Positions 33,031-42,302 of a stretch of DNA of 64,000 nt are shown in pieces. The stretch comes from Linum tenue (taxonomy: Eukaryota; Streptophyta; Magnoliopsida; Malpighiales; Linaceae), in assembly GCA_946122785.1 (NCBI GenBank), contig CAMGYJ010000009.1, forward strand, positions 26,757,633-26,821,632. Reading direction: 5' to 3'. The notes under the pieces were generated by a model. That model was given only the letters and a program-made list of their open reading frames with translations, had not been told where the DNA came from and ran no database searches. The position numbers and the translations under genes were made by a program. The first letter of the stretch is position 1. Every line of letters begins with the position of its first letter.

Positions 33031-34386
33031 TGATATATACACATGTTTTTGTCCACCATTCCTCTACCGTTTGAGTCTCATCTCTCGTGTTTTAGGCCGA
33101 TTTCACGCTAGGTTGTTCGTGTTTGTGACATTTTTGGTCCTAGTACGTGAAGAAAGGTTCGGGCACGAGTTTGGGGTCGATTGGATGAAGTTGGAACGAT
33201 TGACAGGAAGCTGGGAAACCACACGGCCAGACCTAAAAACCACACGGCCGTGTGACGTGGCCGTGTGGAACCGCTTTGCGCGGGCAAACCACACTATCCG
33301 GGTAAAGGGTCCATTGTGGCCGTGTGGAAATCCCAGAGAGCTCACACGGGCAGGCTGAGATTTTACACGGCCGTGCGGTTCTGGCCGTGTAGCGTGCATG
33401 AAGGCACATAATTGAAACGCGGCATTTTATACCTCCACACGGGCAGCTGGAAATTCTACACGGCCGTGCAGTCGGGGAATTATGGGTTTTAACCCAATTT
33501 CAGGTCTTTTGAAGGGGGAATCAATTTTCAGAGCTAAAAACAGAGTCTTAGATAGAGAAAGTGCGAAGAACACACCCTATAGGTGATTTTGGAGCTGGGT
33601 TTCATCAATCAAGCTTGGATTTCATCCTTGGAGTGAAGATTATCATCCTAGAGCAGATTCTTCCCATCATGATGAGTATGGTTTCTTTGTATTCTCTTTC
33701 CCTCTCTCTCTCTATGGAGTAGAACCCTCTCTCACTTGGGTATGAAGAACCCTAGTTCTATGTGTTAGGGATATCGATTGTAATGACATATGGATTGTGA
33801 TACTGCTTGATTAAATCGATTGAAGTGTTTTGATTGAGTCAATTGAAGCCTGATCATCTTTTATTGATTTCTGATTAGGTTGTTAGAGCTCCTTCAATCG
33901 GTAGTAGTGAATCGATTATAGGAGAGTTAGTCGATTCACTACTTTGTACTGGAATCCAATTCTAGTAGTGGATTTTTGTGTTAACTGCCTCAAAGTTCTA
34001 TCCCGGTGAAGACTAGTCGTCTGCCGAGTAGTCTGTCTAAGAGGGCTTGGTCACCTTAAGAGATTCCAAGCTACTGTCGGATCTTTCGCATTTTAATCAA
34101 TAGTAAATCAACCAAAGGTAATTACAACTTTGACCTAACTAAGGAGCTATGGGGACTCATTCCCGAGTCACTCTTCCCCTACTTAAGAACTTTGAACCAT
34201 TTCCTGCTTTCTTACTGCTTTAGCTTAAAATCACATTCAATCAACTTAGTATGCTAGATAATAGATAATCACGGAATAGGAAGTAGATCTAGACCCCCGG
34301 GTTGATAAATAGAACTTGCCACTATTCTGCTTTTCCGGACTGCGATTACACTTGGTCGCAGTTTGGTGTTGTGTTTTAACGTGTCG
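33031..34386 (+). repeat. 5' LTR of the Athila-type element
   Basis: It begins TGATATATACACATGTTTTTG inside the antisense copia RNase H and ends near TTTTAACGTGTC. It aligns throughout with the reverse complement of the solo LTR 58635-59979 (TTTTAGGCCGATTTCACGC, GGTGTTGTGTTTTA), which fixes the length at about 1.35 kb. The 3' border is accurate to about ten bases. Confidence 0.8.
33225..33475. repeat. Dyad-rich CACGGCCGTG cluster in LTR
   Basis: At least four palindromic or near-palindromic copies (CACACGGCCGTGTG, ACACGGCCGTGCGG, ACACGGCCGTGCAG and GACGTGGCCGTGTGG) plus single half-sites CACACGGGCA and TGGCCGTGTGG. Confidence 0.85.
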
Positions 34387-34437
34387 ACTGGCTGCGGAGG
34401 AGGCTCTAGCACGCTGCAGATCAACCAGGAGGAAGAC

Positions 34438-35880
34438 ATGGGTGAGCCTCAAAACAATGATGTGGTTGTCCCCGATGAGCACACCATGGGATATTACTGG
34501 ACCGCCAGAGCCGCGGACATGAGGTCGCCCATCCAGCACCCTCAAGTTCCACCCAATAACTTTGAGGTGAGCACATCTGTTATCACCATGCTGCGCGGCT
34601 CGGTGGTATTCCATGGAAAAGAGGGGGAGTGCCCCAGATCGCATCTGCGGCGATTCCACGAGCTCATCGATGGGATCAAGATAAATGGGGTCTCAGCCAA
34701 TGCCATCCAGCTAAGGTACTTCCCATTCACTCTGGAGGGGCAAGCCAAGGAGTGGCTGGACACTCGACCTCCAGGATCGATCACCACGTTCGCCAACCTG
34801 GCGGACAAGTTCCTCACCCGCTATCATCCTCCGTCCAAGACGGCGGACCTGCAGAAGCAGATCACCCACTTTGTTTAGGAGGAAGATGAAACCATTCGGG
34901 AAGCTTGGGAAAGATACACCAGTCTTTTCCTGAAGTGTCCCAATCATGGGTTCAATGACGCCTTGAAGGTGGGCACTTTCTACCACGCCCTCTTCCCAGA
35001 AGATAAGTAGTTGATTGACTCAGTCTACGGCGGGAACATGCTAACCAATACCCTGCCGCAGCTTTATCGACTCTTTGAAGAGATGGCTGAGCAGGGATAT
35101 GATTGGGGAACTTCTAGGAGATTGAGACGAACACTAGGTCGGGGTGTGCATGCTGTGGCCACCTAGTCGTATGAGCTGGTGCAGGTGGTATCTAAGCTGG
35201 TCTCAGCCATTGATCATTCTGGAATGGTTTCAGGGACAGTACAGCAGCAGGCAATGCATTGCCAGTGGTGTGAAAGCTCCCATCACATTGTGGAAGACTG
35301 TCAGGCAATGAGGGAGTCGACTACTCCCCAGGAGCAGGTGGACTTCATCGGCAATGCCAGGCGTTTCGACCCCTACAATAACACTTATAACGAGGAGTGG
35401 TACCATCATCCCAACTTCTCCTAGAATGGACCCAATCCTCGACCACCAGCCTCGCAGGGAACAACAGGCTTTCAGAGGCCTCCTTACCAACCAAGACAAG
35501 GAAAATTCCAGCAACAGCAGCAACCTCTTTACCCGACCAGATAGGGGCTAGCTCGTCCTCATTCACAGATGAGGCCATTTCAGCAGCCCGGTGCAGCCCC
35601 CACAACCCCAGTACAGAGAGAACCTATGGCCTGGTGGGTTCTCTGGCCACCTCCAGTGCGAATAAGTTCAGCAACATCGAGAAGTTCATGGAGAAATCTT
35701 CAAGTAAATTTTTGGAGCTAGAAGCTGGCCTGAGAAATACGCAGGATGTGCTGCGAGATATCTAAACCCAACTCGGGAGTGTGGCCCAGGCTGTAGCACA
35801 AAGGGCTCCAGGTACTTTACCCAGGAAGACCATTCCCCATTCGCTGGACCAAATGAACACTGCCAGGCCATTACTACCTG
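34438..35880 (+). pseudogene. Athila-type gag, broken by stop codons
   Basis: Starting at MGEPQNNDVVVPDE, the frame reads HLRRFHELIDGIKINGVS, LRYFPFTLEGQAKEWLD and FLTRYHPPSK, the retrotransposon gag capsid core of Athila/Tat elements. It continues after each stop in the same frame: stops at 34876, 35008, 35164 and 35422. A zinc-knuckle-like CQWCESSHHIVEDC lies near 35260-35300. After a frame change, NIEKFMEKSSSKFLELEAGL (about 35670-35730) is the gag C-terminal part, with another stop at 35763. Most stops sit where glutamine is expected. Confidence 0.88.
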
Positions 35881-35890
35881 GAGTGGCAAA

Positions 35891-36973
35891 GTGACTGCGG
35901 ATCCACCTGTCCCGGCACGACAGGAGAGAGAGACCCCTGCTTCAGCACTTCCAGCTAATGAAGAAGAAATGGAGAAGGAGGTTGAGGTGCCTACTCCTGA
36001 GCCGCAACCAGTGGTGAAGGAGTATGTCCCTCAGCTCCCCTTTCCTACTCGGTTTCACAAAGACCGAATGGAGACCGAGTTTGCCAAGTTCACAGCAATG
36101 CTGAAGCAGGTGAACATCAGTATGCCCTTCGTGGAGGCATTGTCGAAGATGCCCAAGTATGCTAAGTTCAGGAAAGATCTCCTCACCAACAAGAGGAAGT
36201 TTGGGGGAGCTGTCGACGGTGATGCTCAACGAGGAGTGTTCTGCCATCCTGCAGAAAAGCTACCAGAGAAGCGCAAAGACCCAGGGAGTTTCACTATCCC
36301 TTGCATGATTGGTAGTTTGCATGTAGGAAAGTCCTTGGCGGATTTAGGCGCTAGCATAAACGTAATGCCATATAAACTGTTTAAAAAGCTAGGCCTAGGT
36401 GAACCCAGTAATACTAGGATGAGCATTCAACTTGTTGATAGATCCATTGTGCATCCTAGGGGCATTGCAGAGGACTTGATAGTCGCAGTGGGGTCATTCT
36501 CATATCTTGTTGATTTTGTTATTCTTGATATAAATGAGGATGTGGATGTGCCTTTAATACTGGGTAGACCTTTTCTCGCCACCGCCAAGGCACTCATTGA
36601 GCAAATCACCTTCTATGTTTCTGATAATATGAAACACCCTCAGCTCCATGATCTAGACTACTGCGATGTTATTGCTGATTTTGAGACCGCACTCGCCATC
36701 ACGAGTGCGAGTACTGACGATTTCCTCGAGCGTTGTCTTTTGCTAGGGGAACAGGCATCGCAGGAGTTGCAGCTGGAGGAGCAGCTCACGGAGCTAGACG
36801 AAGCCGCGATCGAGGGGCGAGAGAAACCATTCAAGCCGATCCCTATCTCGCCCCGGATCGCCACATCATTGGAGGAGCCACCAGAGCTGGAGCTTAAACC
36901 CTCCCCTCTCACCTGGAGTATGCATTTCTCAGAAAGGGTAATAAGCTCCCGGTCATTATCAGCTCGGATCTGA
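35891..36973 (+). pseudogene. Athila-type protease region
   Basis: The open frame starts with the gag-protease linker (PFPTRFHKDRMETEFAKF, then VEALSKMPKYAKFRKDLL) and contains an aspartic protease: SLADLGASINVMPYKLF holds the catalytic DLGAS, and VPLILGRPFLATAKALI holds the flap-distal ILGRPF motif. Retroviral-type proteases of this family act as dimers to cleave the polyprotein. The frame leaves register at about 36960, shortly before the RT. Without the upstream gag frame this reading is not expressed intact. Confidence 0.88.
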
Positions 36974-36996
36974 CACCCGAGCAGAAGAGCAGACTG

Positions 36997-37499
36997 GTGG
37001 CTCTGCTACAGAAGTATGCCCGGGCCATGGCGAGGAAGATAACAGACATCAGAGGCATTAGCCCATCCTTCTACTCCCAAAGAATTCTGATGGAGGCTGA
37101 GGTTAAGCCAGTCAGGCAGCCACATCGGAGATTGACTCCTAACTTGGAGGCAATGGTCCGACCAGTGATTCTGAAGCTGATGGATGCAGGAATCATCTTT
37201 GATATATCTGATAGCAAGTGGGTCAGTCCCACTCAGGTGGTTCCGAAGAAAGGCGAGATGACTGTGGTCCCGAATGAGAAGAACGAGCTGATCCCAATGC
37301 GGATCGTGACTGGCTGGAGAGTCTACATCGATTACAGGCGCCTAACGACACCACCAGGAAGGACCATTTTCCCCTACCTTTTATTGATCAGATGCTGGAG
37401 AGGTTGGCTGGCCATGAGTTCTATTTCTTCCTGGATGGCATGTTTGGCTACTTCCAAATTCCCATCGCGCCAGAGAATCAGGCAAAGAACACATTCACT
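36997..37499 (+). pseudogene. Athila-type reverse transcriptase, N-terminal part
   Basis: QPHRRLTPNLEAMVRPVILK, then LMDAGIIFDISDSKWVSPTQ, VVPKKGEMTVV and GWRVYIDYRRL are RT fingers and palm motifs in family order. After a frameshift near 37345 the reading continues as DHFPLPFIDQMLERLAGHEF and FFLDGMFGYFQIPIAPEN. The last intact codons, at TFTCPF, are where the MULE target site lies; reading resumes at 39810. Confidence 0.88.
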
Positions 37500-37639
37500 T
37501 GCCCCTTCGGGAACGGATAGAATAACAACAGCCCTTTTGTTGTTACTGTAACAACAAGGGTATAAGAGTAAACTTACAATTAAACTCAATTAAATTAAAT
37601 AAAATTAAAAAATAATGAATCAAATTTCTCCGTCTCATC

Positions 37640-38580
37640 CCTGCATCCCATCCAGATCTCAATCTATCTTCTTCCTTTCATCCATCGACGATACGGCAGC
37701 TGGGCATCGGGAGAGCATCTCCGACGGCCTGCCTTCCGACCACCCCGCAGTGGCGACGTTTCTACTCCGCCACGCTTCGTCCTTCGCCACACCTGCTTCT
37801 TCTCCGCCGCCTCTGCTTCTTTTGTGTGGTTCTTAGATTGAGTTTCATCAAACACCCATCCTACTGCGCCAGTGCCAATCCCGCCGGTGGAGCTCTCAAT
37901 CAGGCATGTCCGATTTCTGAATTCGATATGATAAATGAATGCCTAAAGGAAATTGTTGATTCTTTTCTCTCACTCTTGTTTACCCGCCCTGGGGTTTGTG
38001 TTTCAATAGGCGAGGGGCCGCTTGAAGCTCTCAATTCCCTGTGTTTCCAGCCCTAGTGCCAACCAGCGTGTTCTTGAGGTACTTCTTTTTCCTTGTCCCC
38101 GCTGCCGGTGGCGTCGTTGGGGAAGAGCGCAGGGGAAGGGATAATCCAGGGGGATTTCATGTACGGAGACAACGGGTGGTGGCTGCTGTTGACATTCCAG
38201 GGGGAGAACAATTGGTCGCCGGCGTACGGCGAGCAGGTAGTGCGCGGAGAGGAAGAGGCGTGGTCGCTGCTGGGAGTTCCGCTGCTGTTGGAGTTCTGAG
38301 GCGTGCTGGTGACGCCGGAGGAATTCGTTGGGCGGCTGCTGCTGATGTTCTTGTTGTTGTGATTGGTTTCGTCGTCGTTGTCGGAGCGGAGGACGGTGGA
38401 GCTCAAGTCCCCCATACTCATATTCCTCTTCTTCCACAAAGCTATCCGGTTGGAGCTCAACGGCCTCCACCGCGTCGCCATGGATTTCGCCACCAGTGGC
38501 GGAGATATTAAACCTCTGCTGTACAAGTATCACTTCGTCCGTGGGATTTACAAGCACCACTGCAATTAGACTCACTTTAA
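37640..38580 (-). pseudogene. Captured gene-like sequence inside the MULE, unrecognised
   Basis: Composition is GC-rich and two overlapping long minus-strand frames exist (38635-38003 and 38526-38053). The second, MATRWRPLSSNRIALWKKRN, then a Ser/Asn-rich stretch and HHPLSPYMKSPWIIPSP, has the look of a plant disordered protein. Upstream on the same strand, SLIAVVLVNPTDEVILVQQ resembles the first strands of a Nudix domain, but this rests on about 20 residues. Fragmented exons captured from one or two host genes are the best guess; function cannot be assigned. Confidence 0.4.
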
Positions 38581-38729
38581 TTTTCATTGCAAAACACCAA
38601 TTTAGTTCATTTGTAATTGCAATTAGTGAGTACAAGTCAATTTATAATTTTCCTAATGCAGATCACAAGTCACTAAAACCAACCAAAAACAGAATAAACA
38701 AAATCACAAATATTTCTAACACCAAAAAC

Positions 38730-39343
38730 CCCCTAGTTCAAACCACAAACACAATAAAACAACCCACAAAAAACATACCGGAAACATCCTAATGCAAACC
38801 ACAAATTCGCTAAAATATATAAAAAAACCCACAAAGCAAACCATAAATATTTTGCAAAGCACAACAGAAACCCCCCAATACAAACCACAAACACGGTAAA
38901 GCAAACCAAAAACGTCCTAATGCAAACCACAAATATATTAAAACAAACCAGAAACCTAGCAAACCAAACCACAAAAGTTTCGAAAGCACACCAGAAACTT
39001 CTTAATGCAAACCAAAAACATCCTAATGCATACCACAAATCTCCTAAAACAAACCACAAACCTCACAAAGCAAACCACAACATTTGCGAAAGCACACCAA
39101 AAACCTCCTAATGCAAACCACAAACATAGTAAATCAAACCACAAAAAAGCAAACCATAAACGTCCTAATGCAAACCACAAATATATTAAAACAAACCAGA
39201 AACCTCACAATGCAAACCACAAAGTTTTTAAAAACAAACCAGAAACTTCTCAATGCAAACCACAAACACAATAAAACAAACCATAAAAGGCATAAAAAAA
39301 TATGAGAAACCAAACCATAAATCTCACAATGCAGACCATAACA
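38730..39343 (+). repeat. Minisatellite of AAACCACAAA-type units
   Basis: Some forty short irregular units of the form GCAAACCACAAACNTCCTAAT repeat over 600 bases within the MULE. Composition is almost free of G on the plus strand. Higher-order near-identical blocks occur (AACGTCCTAATGCAAACCAC at about 38908 and 39158). Confidence 0.9.
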
Positions 39344-39345
39344 TC

Positions 39346-39600
39346 CGGTGGTCGTTGACCGTTGACCGGTCAACGAAGACCGTTGACCGAACTCTGGTGA
39401 CCGTCAGTGAGCAGATTCCGACGCCGATAGGCATATTCCGGCCCCGGTGACTAGATTCCGACGCTGGTAAGCATATTTCGACGCCGGTAAGCATATTCCG
39501 GCCACAAAATAGCATATTCCGGCGACAAAAAGCATATTCCGGCGACCGGCGACCATTTTCCGGCAACCGGTGGCAGAATTCCGACGACCAAATTTTTGGG
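39346..39600 (+). repeat. Minisatellite of CATATTCCGGCGAC-type units
   Basis: Repeats of GACCGTTGACCG (39356-39410) pass into eight or more units of GCATATTCCGGCGAC/CAGATTCCGACGCCG up to about 39600. Confidence 0.85.
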
Positions 39601-39809
39601 CAGAAAATAAAAAAATATTTTTTATTTTTTTTATTTTTTTATTTAAATATATTTTTCATAATGACAATTATACCCATGCTTTGATTTTACACTAGGTCAA
39701 CTCATTTAATAAAAAGTCATCACAATCCTAGCTTCCTATTGGCTGGGGCTAGTGTTGTTACAGTAACAACATAATGGGTGTTGTTACAATAACCGGTCCC
39801 TGCCCCTTC

Positions 39810-40244
39810 GGTACTTTTGCTTACCGGAGGATTCCATTCAGGCTATGTAATGCACCGACGACCTTCCAGAGATGCATGCTGGGGATCTTCGACCGACTGG
39901 TCAGAGAGATCATGGAAGTCTTCATGGACGACTTCTCGGTTTACGGAGACTCCTTCACTCACTGTCTCCATAACCTGGAACTGATCTTGAAGAGGTGCGA
40001 GGAGACTAATCCGGCACTCAGCTGGAAGAAGTGTCATTTTATGGTTTGTAAGGGGATTGTGCTCGGGCACAAGATCTCCAAGCAGGGGATTGAGGTAGAT
40101 CGCGTGAAGATAGAGACGATCAGTAAGCTACCTCCTCCCATTTCTGTGAAGGGGATCCGCAGTTTTTTTGGGTCATGCAGGCTTCTACTGGTGCTTCATC
40201 AAGGATTTCTCAAAGATTGCCCTGCCTCTGACCAAGTTGCTTGA
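39810..40244 (+). pseudogene. Athila-type reverse transcriptase, C-terminal part
   Basis: Reading resumes exactly after the MULE target site: TFAYRRIPFRLCNAPTTFQRC, then the catalytic box FMDDF at 39921-39935 within VFMDDFSVYGDSFTHC, and CHFMVCKGIVLGHKISKQGI. FMDDFSV(F/Y)GDSF is typical of Athila/Tat RTs. A frameshift near 40170 separates it from RNase H. Confidence 0.9.
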
Positions 40245-41118
40245 GAAGGATGCACCATTCCATTTCACTCCAGCGTGCATGGCTTCATTCGAGACATTGA
40301 AGGAGAAGCTTACCCGTGCACACATCATGGTGACTCATGACTGGTCTCTTCTCTTTGAGCTGATGTGCGATGCGAGTGACTATACAGTCAGAGCTGTTCT
40401 GGGTCAGAGACGCGAGAAGCACTTCCAGCCCATATACTACGCGTCGAAGACCTTGAACGATGCACAGGAGAACTACACCACCACTAAGAAAGAGCTACTG
40501 GGCGTGGTGTATGCATTTGACAAGTTTCGACCCTATATGGTGTTCTCCCTTGTGGTAGTCTACACCGATCACTCCGCGATTTGTTATCTGATGAGTAAGG
40601 CTGATGCGAAGCCTAGGCTCATCCGTTGGATCCTGCTTATGCAGGAATTTGATATCGAGATCCGAGATAAGAAGGGAGCTGAAAATGTTGCTGTAGATCA
40701 TCTTTCACGGTTGGAAGCCCCTCTAGTGGACAACTTCGTGGAAGAGATCAACGACTCCTTCCCGGGTGAGCGATTGTTGGTGATGACCTTGGTAGAGAGC
40801 GTGGCCCCTTGGTATTCTGACTTTGCCAATTATCTGGTGGGCAAGCAGCTACCGAAGAGGATGGCCACTCATGCAAAGTGCAAGTTCTTCTCCGACCTGA
40901 AACATTACTTCTGGGAGGATCCTTACCTCTTCAGGATCGGAGCAGATGGCGTGATCCGGTGCTGCGTCATGGAGTACGAGATGGGAGACATCCTATCTCA
41001 ATGCCACGAGGGACCAACTGGCGATCACCATGGAGGGAACCACACGGCGCGGAAGGTGCTACAGTCGAGCTTCTACTGGTCCTCACTCTTCAAGGATGTA
41101 GACACCTTCGCACAATAG
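40168..41118 (+). pseudogene. Athila-type RNase H and integrase zinc-finger start
   Basis: GHAGFYWCFIKDFSKIALPL opens the RT/RNase H connection. RNase H follows (FELMCDASDYTVRAVLGQR, YASKTLNDAQENYTTTKKEL, YTDHSAICYLMSKADAKPRL). The integrase HHCC finger begins with the two histidines in DHHGGNHTARKVL and is cut before its cysteines by a stop at 41116-41118; CDRCQRSGN continues directly after it. The frame is otherwise open for 316 codons. Confidence 0.9.
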
Positions 41119-41375
41119 TGCGACCGATGCCAGAGGTCAGGTAACATTTCCTCCCGGGATGAGATGCCCCAACATATATATGTTGTTTGTGAAATTTTTG
41201 ATGTTTGGGGCATCGATTTCATGGGCCCATTCCCTCCATCTTTTGGCAATTTGTACATACTTGTTGCGGTAGACTACGTCTCGAGGTGGGCAGAAGCTCA
41301 AGCCATGCCCACCAATGATGCAAGATGGGTCTGCTCATTTCTGAAGCAGTTGTTCTCCCGGTTCGGGACACCTTG
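41119..41375 (+). pseudogene. Athila-type integrase core, first segment
   Basis: CDRCQRSG completes the zinc finger. [17 protein letters not shown] contains the first catalytic Asp. [20 protein letters not shown] follows. The frame ends at FSRFGTPC, where the gag-protease element's TSD CCTTG begins. Confidence 0.9.
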
Positions 41376-42302
41376 TGATGAGGCCCAAGTCGGGGCTCAA
41401 ACCCTCAAACACGCAGCAACAAGAATGGCGGAATGAAGGTGGCTTTCGTAGTAGTCGAATAGAGGTTTTGGCAGATAACAACGAACCAAGCTAGCAACTT
41501 CAACACGAAGGGGAAGAGGCTGGTTTGGGTAGAAGAATACTACAAGATCAAAGGTGATGGATTTGATCTCGAAGTCTGCAAGTCCAGGATCTCGATCCAA
41601 GACCAAACTCAAGCACTCGTGCTCAAGAAAACTCCTCGGAGTAACTTTGAATTAAACCCAATGATAACGTATCCTTTACAATGGATGAACAAGGCTATTT
41701 ATAGCCAAAATAACATAACCTAATCCTATTAAAACAATGAAAACGAATTCAAGTGCAACAAGGAAAGTAATTAACACAAATAACCAAAACATGCACGCTA
41801 AGTAAGCTGTCCAGGAAACAGCCCTTGATGTCAACTTCGTGGCCCTAGAAATCGACCTTCTTGGTTGAGTCGAGCTCAGCCAATTCCTTCTCTTGGTTTC
41901 GAAAGTTTTACTCTTTCATTTCCAACTCCAAGCTCCAGCTGGTCATGTCCCAAACGTCGTGAATCCAAGCTCAAAGTTGGTATCAAAAACTGTCTCCCTG
42001 CCTTAACCAAAAACTGGCAATTTCCAGAATGCAGGATAGGATATTGATGACCTTGAAAAACAACTCCCCTGACATTCTTTCCACGATCCAAGCATTCCAA
42101 CATGTATAACAACATCCCAGGTTCACAACAAGTTCTCATTCGCCCATTTCTATCGATCCAATTGAGAGATACAGCTCTCCAAAGAGGGCTTCCCAAAACT
42201 GTTTCCAGACTTAGAAAAAATCCAGCTTTGTTCTTGTTGACTTGACACCATCTTTGATCGATTAATCGACATACAAAATACGATGGAATTGATATCATAT
42301 CA
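41376..42302 (-). repeat. 3' LTR of the gag-protease element
   Basis: Minus strand starts TGATATGATATCAATTCC and ends GGGCCTCATCA. It pairs with 44879-45805. Confidence 0.95.

Larger units (their letters stand above)
37509..39800. mobile_element. Mutator-like element with 9-bp TSD, inserted in RT
   Basis: The exact TSD TGCCCCTTC lies at 37500-37508 and 39801-39809. The first and last 48 bases are inverted repeats with about eight mismatches, starting GGGAACGG on the left and GGGACCGG in reverse complement on the right. Each repeat contains the palindrome TGTTGTTACTGTAACAACA. No transposase is present. The inside holds GC-rich gene-like sequence (37640-38570) and a long AT/C-rich minisatellite. 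Confidence 0.92.

Noticed and set aside
33103..33399. Open frames with Gly/Arg/His-rich translations in the LTR (also 59528-59855)
   Set aside because: They arise from the CACGGCCGTG motif repeats, which code for recurring HGR/TAV-type residues in any frame.
38733..39373. Trp/Phe/Leu-rich minus-strand frames resembling membrane proteins
   Set aside because: They are translations of the AAACCACAAA minisatellite; stops are rare only because the repeat lacks them.
38730..39600. CRISPR-like regular repeats
   Set aside because: Units are irregular, contiguous and without unique spacers, in a plant transposon: a minisatellite.
41865..42047. 60-codon frame repeated identically at 45368-45550
   Set aside because: It lies inside the two LTRs of one element; identity reflects LTR duplication, not a gene pair.
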